From contig OZ023193.1 in assembly GCA_963995505.1 (NCBI GenBank), positions 5,416,521-5,480,520 on the forward strand: a stretch of DNA of 64,000 bases. The letters run 5' to 3'. Positions within the stretch are counted from its first letter, which is position 1. Every line of letters starts with the position of its first letter. A model generated the notes under the pieces. That model worked only from the letters and a program-made list of their open reading frames with translations. It ran no database searches and was not told the origin of the DNA. A program made the translations under genes and the position numbers. Shown piece by piece: positions 35,481 through 46,636 of the stretch. Source of the DNA: Hypericum androsaemum. Lineage: Eukaryota; Streptophyta; Magnoliopsida; Malpighiales; Hypericaceae.

Positions 35481-37136
35481 TCAACCATCTGCAGAGGAAA
35501 ACAACAGAAGACAATGAAGTTGAAGATGGGGACAAAACTTTGTTGTAAACAAGACTTAATATTGTTTTTGAATTAGCGTATTTTAAATTAGCTTGAATTA
35601 TGGTTTTTCTGTGATTATTCGAGCTAATTTGTGAGGCCGTATTGTAAATTTGTACTAACCTTGGTGATTAATACAAAGAGTTTACTGATAAAAAAGGACT
35701 TAACTTTGTACCACAATAGATCGTTGTTTAAAAACCCACTGTTTTTTAGGCGATATGTGCTCATGAGAATTGGTGTAACAATAACAAGTTTAAATATTTG
35801 TTATTTGGCGAATATGTTTCTTTGGATAAATAAAATTTACTTAATAAAAAACACCCGCAGTCCGACACTCCGCTACTTGGACCCAATAATGGGTCATTTT
35901 TATTCGGAAAATTGTTAGACCGATGATCAACGCTATTGACCGCCGATTCAATTGATCGAATTTGTCAGTCTATCCAGTGGGTCCATTTAAAAAAAAAGCA
36001 TAAATATGAAACAATGATGTTGTTATTACCAGGGTGGATGGTTCTAGTGGTACTGGAAGCAAGATCCAACCAAGAATCTGAGGTGCTTTTGGGTGGCCAC
36101 TGATCACCAAAGAAATGGTGCATTGGCTTGTGGGTATCATCATCAACATCAGCAACAACTTCCTCAGACTTGATATTAGGCCTTGGACTACTTTGTGACT
36201 TGAAATCTGTACCTAGAACAAAGCAATGGTTCTCTTGTTGGTGATCAAGTGGTGGCTTAGTGGAATCTCCAAAGCATTGGAACTGTGGCTGTGGATAGCC
36301 TCTATAAGAAGAAGAGCTCAATGCATTGTATGGGCTATTACTATCATGGAAGCTTCTCTCCCTTACACCTTGGTAATACCTATAAACACATACATGACCA
36401 AACAATTAAGAGAAAAGAACTGATCATTCCATTAACTAAAGAAGGAAATTTCTCAGGAACCTGTAGTCTTTATCGGTATGAGAAGATGATCCTGATGATG
36501 ATGATGCATCCATGAACAAGTTGTGAGTGGTGGTGCCATGAGTAGAGTAAAGGAAAGGGTTCATCAGCTTGCCAGGGTTTTGGTGATCAGGTTCCAAGGA
36601 ATAATAAGATGAAGAAGATGGTGAGGATGATATTAAAGAAGGGCTAGCTAGAGTTGGTGTGGAATTTGCTGAGGATGAACCAAGTTGTTGTAGTTGTTGT
36701 TGTTGTTGTTCCACAGGCTTTCTTGAACGGTTTCTGCCTCTGTGCATGTGTTTTTCACAGTACTTGGAGTCTGGGTATGCCTCCTTTGAGCACCTCCATT
36801 TCTTCCCATCAGTCCTCCTGCACCTGCCTGGCTCAGGGTCTGGCTTCCTGCCAAAACCCACCTGGAAGGATCCCCACCCAACTGCACAACCCAATATTTT
36901 AATAAGTCATTATTGATACGAATCCCGCCAACGATGCGACGAGGAGGAGGAGGAGGCTACTTACTGGGTTGGTTGGGGAAGAATCTCGTAGCCAAGGAGG
37001 ACTCCAAGCTTCTCTTCACAAAGTAGAGGAGCTCAGGTGGGATGGGAACCCCAGAGACCATGTACTTGTAGATAAGTGCTTGGTGCTCAAGCTCTTGCCA
37101 CTGTGTTGCAGTGAAAGGAGTTCTTGAATTCAACAT
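35481..37136 (-). CDS. GRF5-like: Growth-regulating factor, GRF5-like (QLQ and WRC domains)
   Basis: Four exons: 37136-36965, 36881-36461, 36379-36030 and a last coding exon of only 8 bp, 35488-35481 (completes Asp, then Gly and stop). Together they encode 316 residues. Residues 6-41 form the QLQ domain ([19 protein letters not shown]), which in this family binds GIF coactivators. Residues about 72-116 form the WRC domain with its C3H zinc ligands (C78, C88, C99, H102) and a basic nuclear signal (RGRNRSRK). The rest is Ser- and Gln-rich (a run of Gln after residue 115). The product is a nuclear activator of cell proliferation in leaves and meristems. I chose the start at 37136 because it sits just before QLQ as in other family members; an in-frame ATG at 37193 would add 19 unconserved residues. 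The tiny last exon is an inference from a good tgcag acceptor. Confidence 0.9.
36709..36729 (-). promoter_or_regulatory. miR396 target site in GRF exon 2
   Basis: The minus-strand mRNA reads CGTTCAAGAAAGCC followed by TGTGGAA. This is the conserved GRF site that pairs with miR396 with one bulged base, overlapping the codons for RSRKPVE at the end of the WRC domain. Known biology: miR396 cleaves or represses GRF mRNAs in differentiating tissue. Confidence 0.9.
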
Positions 37137-37700
37137 CCTGAGAAGAGAATAGATTAGATAGATAGAAGAGGTTGAATTTAGATGGTCTTGCACTTTATAA
37201 AATATCTTTTTTCTCTTTTCTACTACTCTTTTTTTCTGTTTGGATGGATGATAACTGATAGCAACTATTGAGTCTTAGAAAGATATTTTTGGCAGAGGGA
37301 TCATAGGTATAGTGAGCTATGTAGAATCTTTTTGCTGTTAATATAAATATAACTTTGGGATAAGTACCATTTGAATTTGAATCTTATGATTTACACGAAT
37401 TTTACGATATGATCTTGAGGTTTAGAAACGACTTTTTTTGTAGTTGTGGTTTCACATTTTTTGCGTTAGAGGCTCGAGAGCTTTCCCGAACCAAAATCAG
37501 TTCCGAACCTAGAAACAATGTCATTTCATTGCTGAGTTGTCACGCCACGTTGGACGCTTTTAACCTATTGGCAATATAAAGTGGCACAAAATTAAATATC
37601 ATTTTCAATCCCATTATTTTTTATACTTTCTAAAGAGAACCCTTTATCTTCTCTTCCCTCTCTTCTTGTCCTTCCTCCCTCTCCTATCTCTCTCACCCCC

Positions 37701-37736
37701 TTCATCTTCATCTTCATCTTCATCTTCATCTTCATC
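37701..37736. repeat. (TTCATC)6 hexanucleotide repeat
   Basis: Six perfect copies of ttcatc inside the Pack-MULE, between its left arm and the captured exons. Confidence 0.95.
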
Positions 37737-37794
37737 CTCTCCTCTCCCTTCTAATTAAGGCCATGGCCAAAATAAAAAACTGAAAAACCCGGAC

Positions 37795-38257
37795 TTAAAA
37801 AGAGGACAGATTTAATACGTAATCTCTCATCTTCGCCACCGTCGGGAGACATGCGTGCGGCTTCGACGACTTCTCCATCTCCATCACGGTCTTCCCTTCC
37901 TTGTTCTGCCCTTGTTTCACGTCCATCAACCTACACACCCACAAGAAGATACATAATTTATCATACAACAATTTAATTTAGTAATTATCTGACCAAAATC
38001 CTAGACAGACAAGATTTCAAATTCAATGACCTGACAATGTGGGGGTTGCGAGAGAGCATGCGGAGGATGGAGACCTCACGGAGGTTGGTGGGTGGGACCC
38101 CTTCGTCGTCCTCGTGGAGCCTTGTCTTCTTGAAGGCAACGATCTTGCCGCTAGCCCTATTTCTTGCCCTATAGACCTTCCCGTAGGTCCCTTCGCCGAC
38201 TTTCTCCAGCTTCTCATACATCTCCATCACCGACTTCCCCTCTATCCCCTCCATCAT
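37795..38257 (-). pseudogene. Captured CDKB2 (B2-type cyclin-dependent kinase) fragment
   Basis: Exon 1 (38257-38031) encodes MYEKLEKVGEGTYGKVYRA, IVAFKKTRLHEDDEGVPPT and LREVSILRMLSRNPHIVR. It covers the ATP-binding glycine loop, the catalytic-lysine strand and a PSTAIRE-position helix that fits plant CDKB2 by recall. A gt...ag intron leads to exon 2 from 37930 (LMDVKQGQNKEGKTV, to 37885), also CDKB2-like. The frame then leaves the kinase sequence and ends at a TAA at 37795-37797. The fused open frame would be 120 residues. It lacks the C-lobe, catalytic loop and DFG, so it cannot be an active kinase. A shared gtgatggagatg at the exon 2 break and in exon 1 hints at a microhomology junction. 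The frame is intact, so transcription and translation are possible but unproven. Confidence 0.85.
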
Positions 38258-38926
38258 CGACTTTCTCTAACTTTTCGTGTTTAATTTTTTAGTTTCCCTT
38301 TCGATTGGTCTTTTTGCCGTGGACCTTTAACTTTGACTTTGGTCTTTTTGTATGTGTAAGTTACTTGGATTGGATGGGGTCAACTTGGATTGAAGAAGAA
38401 AAGGAGATGCTACGAACGAGCCTCGAAAAGGTGGCACTTTTCTGTAGATGGCAAATTTGGTTAAATCTTTTGTTTCTAGCGTAGAGCTTGAGGTGGGTTG
38501 CGCCTAGGGATTTGACGAGGGGGACGACATCGCTGGTTTGAAGATGGAGCAGGTGAAGGGGAGAGAGAGGGGAGGAGGGGAAGAAGAAGAAGACGACAAC
38601 GAAGAGGAGAGAGGGGAGGAGGGGAAGAAGAAGAAGAAAGGGGGAATTTAAAAAATTATAAAAAGATAAGGGATTAAAAAAGATATTTAAGTCGTGCCAA
38701 TTTACGTTGTCAACCGGTAAAAAAGTCTGATGTGGCATGTCACATCACCCTTTAAATTGTGCCATTTTTAGGTTCAGAGCTGATTTTTGGCTCGGGAAAA
38801 CTCCCAAGCTTTTGACACAAAAAAGTGAAACTATAACTACTAACAAAGTCATTTCTAAATCTCAAAATCATATCGCCAAATCTGTGTAGACTACATAATT
38901 CAAATGGTACTCGTCCCTATAATTTT

Positions 38927-41900
38927 TTCATTTGAAGCAACTAGGGTTCTGGTATAAAATGCTGCCACCTCCTAACTCTCTCAAACTCACTGTTCTTTTT
39001 CTTCTCTCTATTGAAGAGAGAGATCTAACCCTTCTGATCTTATAATGACTGCACCTGTGCTTGCTGCTACTACCAGCCACTGTCCAATTTCTTGCTGCTA
39101 GCTGCTTCTGTGGCCTCTGACATTTTTGGTGGGATAAAACAACTATATAAATGAGGATGTATTCAAATTGTTCTATCTCGGGCTCTCATTAAATGGGGTT
39201 AGTAGCCGGATTTAAGTGGAGACGCTTAGCATAGGAAAAAGGGCATAGTACTTTATGCATTTCGTAAGCTTTTCGTATGATAGTTAGCGAATTTTTTTTT
39301 ACGGGTTTGTTTTCATGTAATGTTTTGTTTTACTTTGTTTTTAATAAAGCTGGACTTATTTAAAAAAAAGTATTAAAATTGGGGAAACAATGAGGAAATA
39401 TAATAATCTTTATATTTAATTGAGAAAAATGATATAAAAAAGATGTGGGTTTTGGTCCTGGCCGCAGCTTTTCTTTCTTTGGTTATATATAAGCTGTCTC
39501 CACCTCATATTGGGGCTTGGAAATGAGTGCCAGAGGGTAATTATGTCTCTATGAATATATTGTGTATGTAGCCATCCTCTCTATGTCATGTGAAATCACT
39601 GGATTAAAAAGGAATATGCTTGTGTCATGTTTTTACTGTTTCTTAGTATAACAAGTTTTTACACTGTACTCTAGTTTCGTTTGTCTTTTTCGAAGATATT
39701 TTAAAATTCACACGATAAAAATGAAAATTTTAACAAAGTAGTTTGTTAAAAAACTGTCAAATTATAAGTACTAATTAGTTAACTGGTAAGTGATTTAGAT
39801 CATTTAAGAATGTCTAGAATTCAAGCTGCCTCTTAAATTAGGTCACAGAGTACTCAGCTATGTAAGATTAAAAAAAAATTAGTACTAAAGTAAAATTTCC
39901 TTATTTTATTACAAGGTAGTATCTTGGTGAAAAAAAAGTTTAGACATACCTGGTGTTTTTGGTACGGATTGGTGCTTTATTAATCTTTTTTTCTTTTTTG
40001 CTTCTATGAGTTTATCATTGTTTATTGGTTTCATCTTTCCAGTAAATATTAGGATATAGTATAATGGTCTGCACGAGGTAACTCTATCGCTGCTGACTTT
40101 CCTGTAAATATATGCTCTATTGTTTTTTCTTTTGGTTCCCATTTATTGTTTTGGTAAATTTTGTAATTTATATTCTAACATGTAAATTATTTAATTTTTC
40201 CACTGAAGAGCACCACAACCAAGCCCTTGAACTAAGTTACCAACCTGTCATTAGATATGATATTAATAATATACACAGGTTAATCCAAAATCGAGTATAT
40301 GGTTCATCTAGAGATGTTATTGGTAATAAGTGAAATGAACTAAAATATTCTTAGTTACATTCCATTAAACGGTCTCTCTCGGTGTGATACACGTCTTGAA
40401 CTATATATTTTTAAACAAAAGTAGGGGACGATGCTTATGAAATTTGTTTGTTTCTACTCTTTAATTTTTTGACACTATTTGACCTGCTAATTTGCATAAA
40501 TTTATGCATGTGTAAAAATAATTGACCCTAAATAGTTTCTGATAATAGATTGATTCCTTTTTATACGAAGATACTTGGTTTACAATGCCATTAGCCCTTA
40601 AGAAATTTCTAAAAAAGCAATATAGTAGAGCGTGACATATCAAGCGCCGGACAATTATTGAAGGCACAATGAATTGTCACAGAACCTGCAACCTTCCCTT
40701 TTATCACCACTACAATTTTTTACTCCCAAAATGCAAATCCAATAAAGTATACCTACTTTTACCGGCAGAGAGTTGAAAATGGGTTAATGAAGAATTCTGA
40801 CGACTCCAACTGAAGGGTATCCACGCTAATGCAAGTAGAAGACCATTGGTTACAAGCAAGTATTCTGACTCTTTATTTTGTTTAACTTTTATATAAAAGA
40901 TGTAGACGACTAGTTTCCCTTTTAAAAATCTAGATCTTAAACAATGACAAAATTTTTCTAGTAAATTTTAATTGAGCTATCAAAAACTATTACCAGAGTT
41001 AATCTTTTAATAATATCTTTTCTATTGATTAGACTAGATCCAAAATTTTCTTAGGGTTTATTTTGTTTGCTAGCAAGTAAATGGGTTCTTTCCCCCACCT
41101 CTTTCCTTGTTGAATTTCGAGGGGCACATGTCGGGGAGAAGTTGCACTCTCAGGATAGTAGAGGAGCAAAATTCTCTCTCCAAATTTATGTATGTGACCC
41201 AAAAAAGACACCATTAAACGTATTGATGAACCGATAAAAGTTAGCTGCTACATTTGAATTTGCTCAAACAAGTCTTGGATTTAATTTTGATTAATCTGAT
41301 AGATATTATTGGGAGAAATATCTTTTAATAAATCTGACAACATTCAATTATGAATATCAGAAAGTCACCAAAAAAAATTATTTATGTGACCCTAAAAAGT
41401 GTACACGACGACGGCGACATGCCTTTCCTTAACTAAGCTCACCTTCTTTTGTCCATTAACACACAGATTTTCTCAATTTTGTTTCTGCTTAGTGCTTCCC
41501 ATATCCCTTTCCATAACATGTCATGTTTGACCCTTTACCTGTGCCCGTGCAGGAACTTGTTTTCCCTTAGTTTATATATATGGGCCTAAGCCCTGACCTG
41601 GGTGCTGGGATGTTTGACTGGGAGCCAGGGTTTACTGAATCAGTGTTCAGTAATGTCTGTGCATTATAGGACATCTTAACAAAATAAAGTCGAGTACGTG
41701 GCTCGTTGTTTTCGCACGATCTTCATTTAATAGCACCAGTCAAAATCAAGGTCATACATTACAATGAAATTCATTTTGAAAAGTGAGGAATTTAGACTGG
41801 ATGTGAAATTATAAATCTTGTGTCAGAATTATCTGATTAGCTAGTTCGTTGTCATCTCACGACCTCTGTTTCACCGCACTCGAGCGAAAAGTCAAGATCA

Positions 41901-43668
41901 TGCAACTCAATATGATACCATTAGGGAATCAATAGGTCAAAAGCACTTTACCTTATCCATCTATATTACTATCTCTGACTCATCACATCAATTGAGGGAG
42001 ACATGAAGAGATTAATATGGATAGATGCATGTATAGAATCTATTGCTAGAGAAAGGGAGGTGCAAAATCTTAAATAGGAAGCATTATTATTCTAGGGCAA
42101 CTTCTTGATATTGCTGATGCAATAACTACATGGCCTGGATGTTGGTCCTACTGATTTATAGTTTGCCAACCGCGGAGGAGGCCGCCTGATTCGTTTTATC
42201 CGCCAAACAAATACGATGGATGGGCTTCAATTGTATTACATACAGTACATACAACTACATTAAATTGGAATAGAAACTGCACCTACTCTTTGTCCACCTT
42301 TTCATCAGCCAGATTGTTTTTTTTTTCCAGCTACTTTGGATATTTGGTTTATCGTATTAAGTTATATATCCCTGGACATATTTAAAGGCAACAAACATTT
42401 TTTAGTCGGGGGACAGCTTTGTGGATATTCGTGTGGTAAAATGTTCATCAAACAGGTGACAATTTTTTTTACGATTTTGACATTTTGGTGACATATCAGC
42501 CCGGATCTGACCTCTCCACGTGGCATCTCGATCATCCGACATGTCATCTCTCCCCTCCCTCTCTCTTCCCTCCCCTCTCCAACCTTTGACATGTGGTACA
42601 AAAAAGAACAAGGCTTTTTTCTACTGGGCTCAGCCCCATTTTGGCTTATCTCAAGGAGCCCAATAAACAAAATGGCCTTTTTTATTTAGCCTTCGAGACT
42701 CGGGCTGTCGGGCATTTACTAATATATTCTCAAGGCAGAGACAAAAAAGTACTAGAGAGTAAAAGATTACAGGATTGGTGCCATTAAATTTATACCACAC
42801 AATGTTTCAGCGGCTGCCATTTGAGGGATTTCTCTCAACAACAAAAAAGTCTATCCACATTCCTCTTTTGTTATTAGCTGTCAAATTGTCTCCTTATATA
42901 GTCCTTTCTTTCTTCCCATGTGCACCAATTGGACCACTTCTTCCAAACCTTTTCCCATATTGATTCTAATCAATGTCCCTTTGCCTTAGAGAAAAAGACA
43001 TTCCTGATTTAATTGAATTCTGGGTATCCAAGGTAGCTAATTTAATCAATGTACCATTGCCAGAGTCACTCATAAAATAGAGTTTGACATTACTCGATTC
43101 TGAATACGAAATGGTAATAGTACGTAAGGTAAGGTGTAGATGGCTCCAGCTATTTGACAATTCAGATCTTTTTGGATAATTTGCGGAGGATTTCCGTCCA
43201 ATTAAAAGTGCATCCCAGATCTCCGACGTGCGAAGCGGGAGATATCATGTTCCAATTATAATAACATTTATTTATTGATTGGTGGATGGTAACCGAGCAT
43301 ACCTTTTCTTGTGATCATTGGAACATTATTTTTTTTAATATAAAAACTACACGAAAAAGATCATCCTTGTCCTTTTCTTCTAAATTACAAGTAGATACTA
43401 TCGGCTCATAGATCACTCGATGGAATATTGTTCTAATCAATTAATCAAAAGTTCTGAATTGAAAAATAAAAAATGTAGTTGTATTATTGATAGATAATTT
43501 TGTCTCGTATCCGGAAGTTCCAACTCGAATTTATTGGACTATTGAATATCCACACATCACGGGTTATTTAGGAAAAAACATTTCTAGCTGGCTCACCTCA
43601 CAAACCCAACAACAGTGGTCCAGTGATCAACTTGTACATTACCCCCTTCTCACGCAATATCCTCTCTC
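38927..43668. other. Gene-poor AT-rich region
   Basis: About 4.7 kb without a recognisable gene. Open frames up to 102 codons (42362-42670, minus) have no domain. Promoter elements of the germin-like gene lie at the right end. No transposon ends with duplications were found. Confidence 0.5.
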
Positions 43669-43676
43669 TATATAAG
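43669..43676 (+). promoter_or_regulatory. TATA box of the germin-like gene
   Basis: tatataag lies 97 bp before the start codon at 43773, a normal plant spacing allowing a leader of roughly 65-70 bases. Confidence 0.75.
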
Positions 43677-43772
43677 TTCCTACTACTTTTAGCAACTACA
43701 AGAAACTGAAACCCTACATACAAACCACACCATTCATTACCACTAAACCAAGCAACACCAAAGAAAGCAAAC

Positions 43773-44408
43773 ATGTCCAAGGTCAGTCTCATCCTCTTCA
43801 CCACTCTCATCGTACTCTCCACCAACGCCAACGCGGCCGACTTCTGCGTAGCCAAGCTAAAAGGCGCGGGTACCCCTGCGGGCTACGCCTGCAGGGACCC
43901 GGCCATGGCCAAGCCCGAGGACTTCGCCTTCAGCGGCCTGGCCACTGAAGGCAACACCACCAACATCATCAGCGCCGCGGTGACCCCTGCATTCGTCCAG
44001 CAGTTCCCGGCCGTGAACGGGCTGGGACTCTCCATGGCGAGGTTGGACCTGGCCCCAGGAGGCGTCATCCCAATGCACACCCACCCGGCCGCCTCCGAGA
44101 TCCTCTTCGTCCTCGAGGGGTCCATCACGGCCGGGTTCGTCTCATCTTCGGCCAATGTACCCTATGTCAAGACCCTAAAGAAGGGAGACATCATGATTTT
44201 TCCTATAGGGCTGCTTCATTTCCAGATAAACGCGGGTGGGACCAAGGCGGCCGCCATTGTTAGCTTCAGTGACCCCCAGCCAGGCCTCCAGCTCCTCGAC
44301 TTCGCCCTTTTCGCTAATGGCTTGGCCTCTGCCCTCGTTGAGAAGACCACTTTCCTCGACGATGCCACAGTTAAGAAGCTCAAGGGTGTACTTGGTGGTA
44401 CTAACTAA
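43773..44408 (+). CDS. Germin-like protein (auxin-binding protein ABP19/20 type)
   Basis: A single-exon, 211-residue cupin. Residues 1-21 are a signal peptide ending NANA-A, so the protein is secreted to the cell wall. Cys25 and Cys40 form the usual N-terminal disulfide. Germin box 1 (MHTHPAASEILFVLEG, 101-116) carries His102, His104 and Glu109, and box 2 carries His149 (FPIGLLHFQINAG); these four residues bind manganese in germins. NTT at 61-63 is a possible glycosylation site. The ADFCVAKL start and overall sequence resemble the ABP19/ABP20 subgroup. Family members form stable hexamers, and some have superoxide dismutase activity; the activity of this one is not shown by sequence. The coding region is much richer in G and C than its surroundings, but it has a TATA box and reads cleanly. 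Confidence 0.92.
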   Translation: MSKVSLILFTTLIVLSTNANAADFCVAKLKGAGTPAGYACRDPAMAKPEDFAFSGLATEGNTTNIISAAVTPAFVQQFPAVNGLGLSMARLDLAPGGVIPMHTHPAASEILFVLEGSITAGFVSSSANVPYVKTLKKGDIMIFPIGLLHFQINAGGTKAAAIVSFSDPQPGLQLLDFALFANGLASALVEKTTFLDDATVKKLKGVLGGTN

Positions 44409-46636
44409 TTAAGTACTCCACTCTATAGCCATATGGTTATTTATTACGTATTTTTTTGGATAAGTAGAATCGTATTTACCCGCTACGTACCTGTAGCAGG
44501 AAATTGTTTGTGGGTTTGAGTTTTCTTAAGTACCACTTCGATTATTTTAGCCGATGGATTTGATTTGTTGTTCTAAATTTGATAAATTTATGTTTTACTA
44601 CTATGTCAAGAATGTTTACAGGATATGCAGTTAACCATAATGTTTAGAGGAACAAAAAAATTTGAGCTAAGTAACGCCAATCAGGATCAATATCCAATCG
44701 CGGTAAAAAATTAAAGTAACTTATTTTTATAACACGAACCTTTATTAATAAAGAAAAAAAAAATTACAGATTGGGGTGAGAAAGAGGAGACAAAAAAAAT
44801 AAAAAAGACTAAAAACAAAGCCAAGGCCTAAATGAATAATCATATAGGCAAAGTCCGATGCCATATCTAGTGACTCACCCAAGCAAACCCACAAATCGGG
44901 TAGTCAAGGGTGATACAAATCAGTCGGGGCACATCAAAAGTTCACCTCATATTCTGACCAACGTAGATCCTCACCAGTGTAAGTAGTCCCGGCTCTCTTC
45001 CTTGCTTGAAAGCGAGTATTCTTAATCGACGCTTACTGTATAATGTATAAGGTAATGCACGCTAATTGCTTTGAAATGGCAGGATAATAGTAACACCCAT
45101 ATAATTATCAAAAAGATGAGTTTCGTCACAAATTACAAAAAAATGAAGAACATTAGTCTAGTTTTGAGATATTGGCTCCAAAATCATTATCGATCATATT
45201 ACATAAGAGACAATTTCCCGAGAAATTCATAAAAAATTACTACAATCTCAACATAGACTTACCTTACTTCGAGAATACAATATTAAATATAAAAAATTAT
45301 ACTTGATTCGAAAAAGATTAGTCAATTTGGTGAGTGTGGAGATTAGATATTTTGTACATTTAGTAATTGAGATTTATTATTTCTTGAATTTGGAGTAGAA
45401 ACTTGGCCCATTAGCACTTCTATTATTTAGCAAAGCGGACTTGGCCCATTAGTACTTAAATTTGTAAGCGCAGCCGGATGGGCTAGTGGGCTTTACAATC
45501 TTAGACTTACGGGGGCCTTTTTGGCATTGTCAAGCTTCGGAAGAGACTAAAAGAAGAAAAAATACGAGTATAATCTCACCGTCCATGGTTCGAACCTACG
45601 ATGAATGATATTTTTTTAATTCGTAAATCACGCTACAAAATTCTCGTAGAGATGCTTGACTTGTTGATGGAGAGAACAAACTTACTTTACCAATTTCTGG
45701 GCCACATCAGCAACAATTGAAGAGTGGGAGTGAAGATATGATAGATATCAAGGGAAAGCATTACTTATCGGTCAACTTTGGTATTTTATATGCTACAATT
45801 ATCATTGATATTCATTGTAAGTTGCCCATCATCATATCATGAATTGGTCTCTGATGGTACTACTATTTTTTATTTTAAATTACTCCTCTCAGTTTTGACA
45901 TCTTCTACTTCGAACGAACGGTCCTAAAACCAATCATTTCTCGAATAATTTATAACAAAAATTTCGAAAAAGCCAAAAAAATTAAAACGGCATACACTCG
46001 TGTTTAAAAATATTGAGAAATCAAGACAAAGTAATATTGATTAGTTCCTCAAACGAAGTGTTTCGACCAATCGGGATCACGCATGCCAAATAACAGGACC
46101 AAACAAAGAGACTCCAATACTTAAGCGAGCAGAAGTAGAGGTTGCCGCCTCTTGACAATCCAAAATCCAACCTCATCACAATTATCAACTCTTAATCCCA
46201 AACCTCATTGGTCGTTCCCAACAACCATGACATAATCCAAAGGGGAATAAGTTAATGACCAGAACCAAAGAAGAGGGCTCACGTTGTTTCTTGTCTGATT
46301 GGTCGTAATTACCTTAAAATATTAAAAACCAAACATCACATCCTCCAAATGTACAGTACACCCACCACTCTCTGCTGTCTGTTTCCTGGATATAATTATA
46401 AGCATTATTCCTCTGAAAATTTATAAACATTATCAACCAAGTTTCTCATTAACCTACAACCACTTATATCAACAGGCAAGAGAATTGTTCTAACTTAATC
46501 AATATGTTTCGGCTTCCGAACCACCTTTTTATTTAAATGAACCAAGCCTAGGATCTCAATCCTCTCTCTCTCACCCTTTTCTTTGTTCTGCAACAACACA
46601 ACCACATAGACATTAGTCCATCCAAATTTCTGTGGG
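44409..46636. other. Spacer and NSP1 upstream region
   Basis: AT-rich. Around 44730-45010, read on the minus strand, the sequence resembles a non-LTR retrotransposon 3' end (cttctcaccc-like tract, T-rich, then taataaaggttc), but no coding part or duplication was found. From about 46350 it includes the probable promoter and pyrimidine-rich leader of the GRAS gene. Confidence 0.45.

Larger units (their letters stand above)
37357..38917. mobile_element. Pack-MULE carrying CDKB2 exons (1561 bp)
   Basis: The inverted ends are GGGATAAGTACCATTTGAAT at 37357 and the matching caaatggtactcgtccc ending at 38917. The similar inverted arms extend about 200 bp (both include a gaaac-rich phrase and a ttcccgaaccaaaatcag or ttcccgagccaaaaatcag phrase). 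Flanks are tataacttt (37348-37356) and tataatttt (38918-38926), a 9-bp Mutator-type duplication with one mismatch. The centre holds two exons of a B2-type cyclin-dependent kinase gene with their intron, plus purine/pyrimidine-rich filler. No transposase. The left edge is 221 bp above the GRF start codon. Confidence 0.87.
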
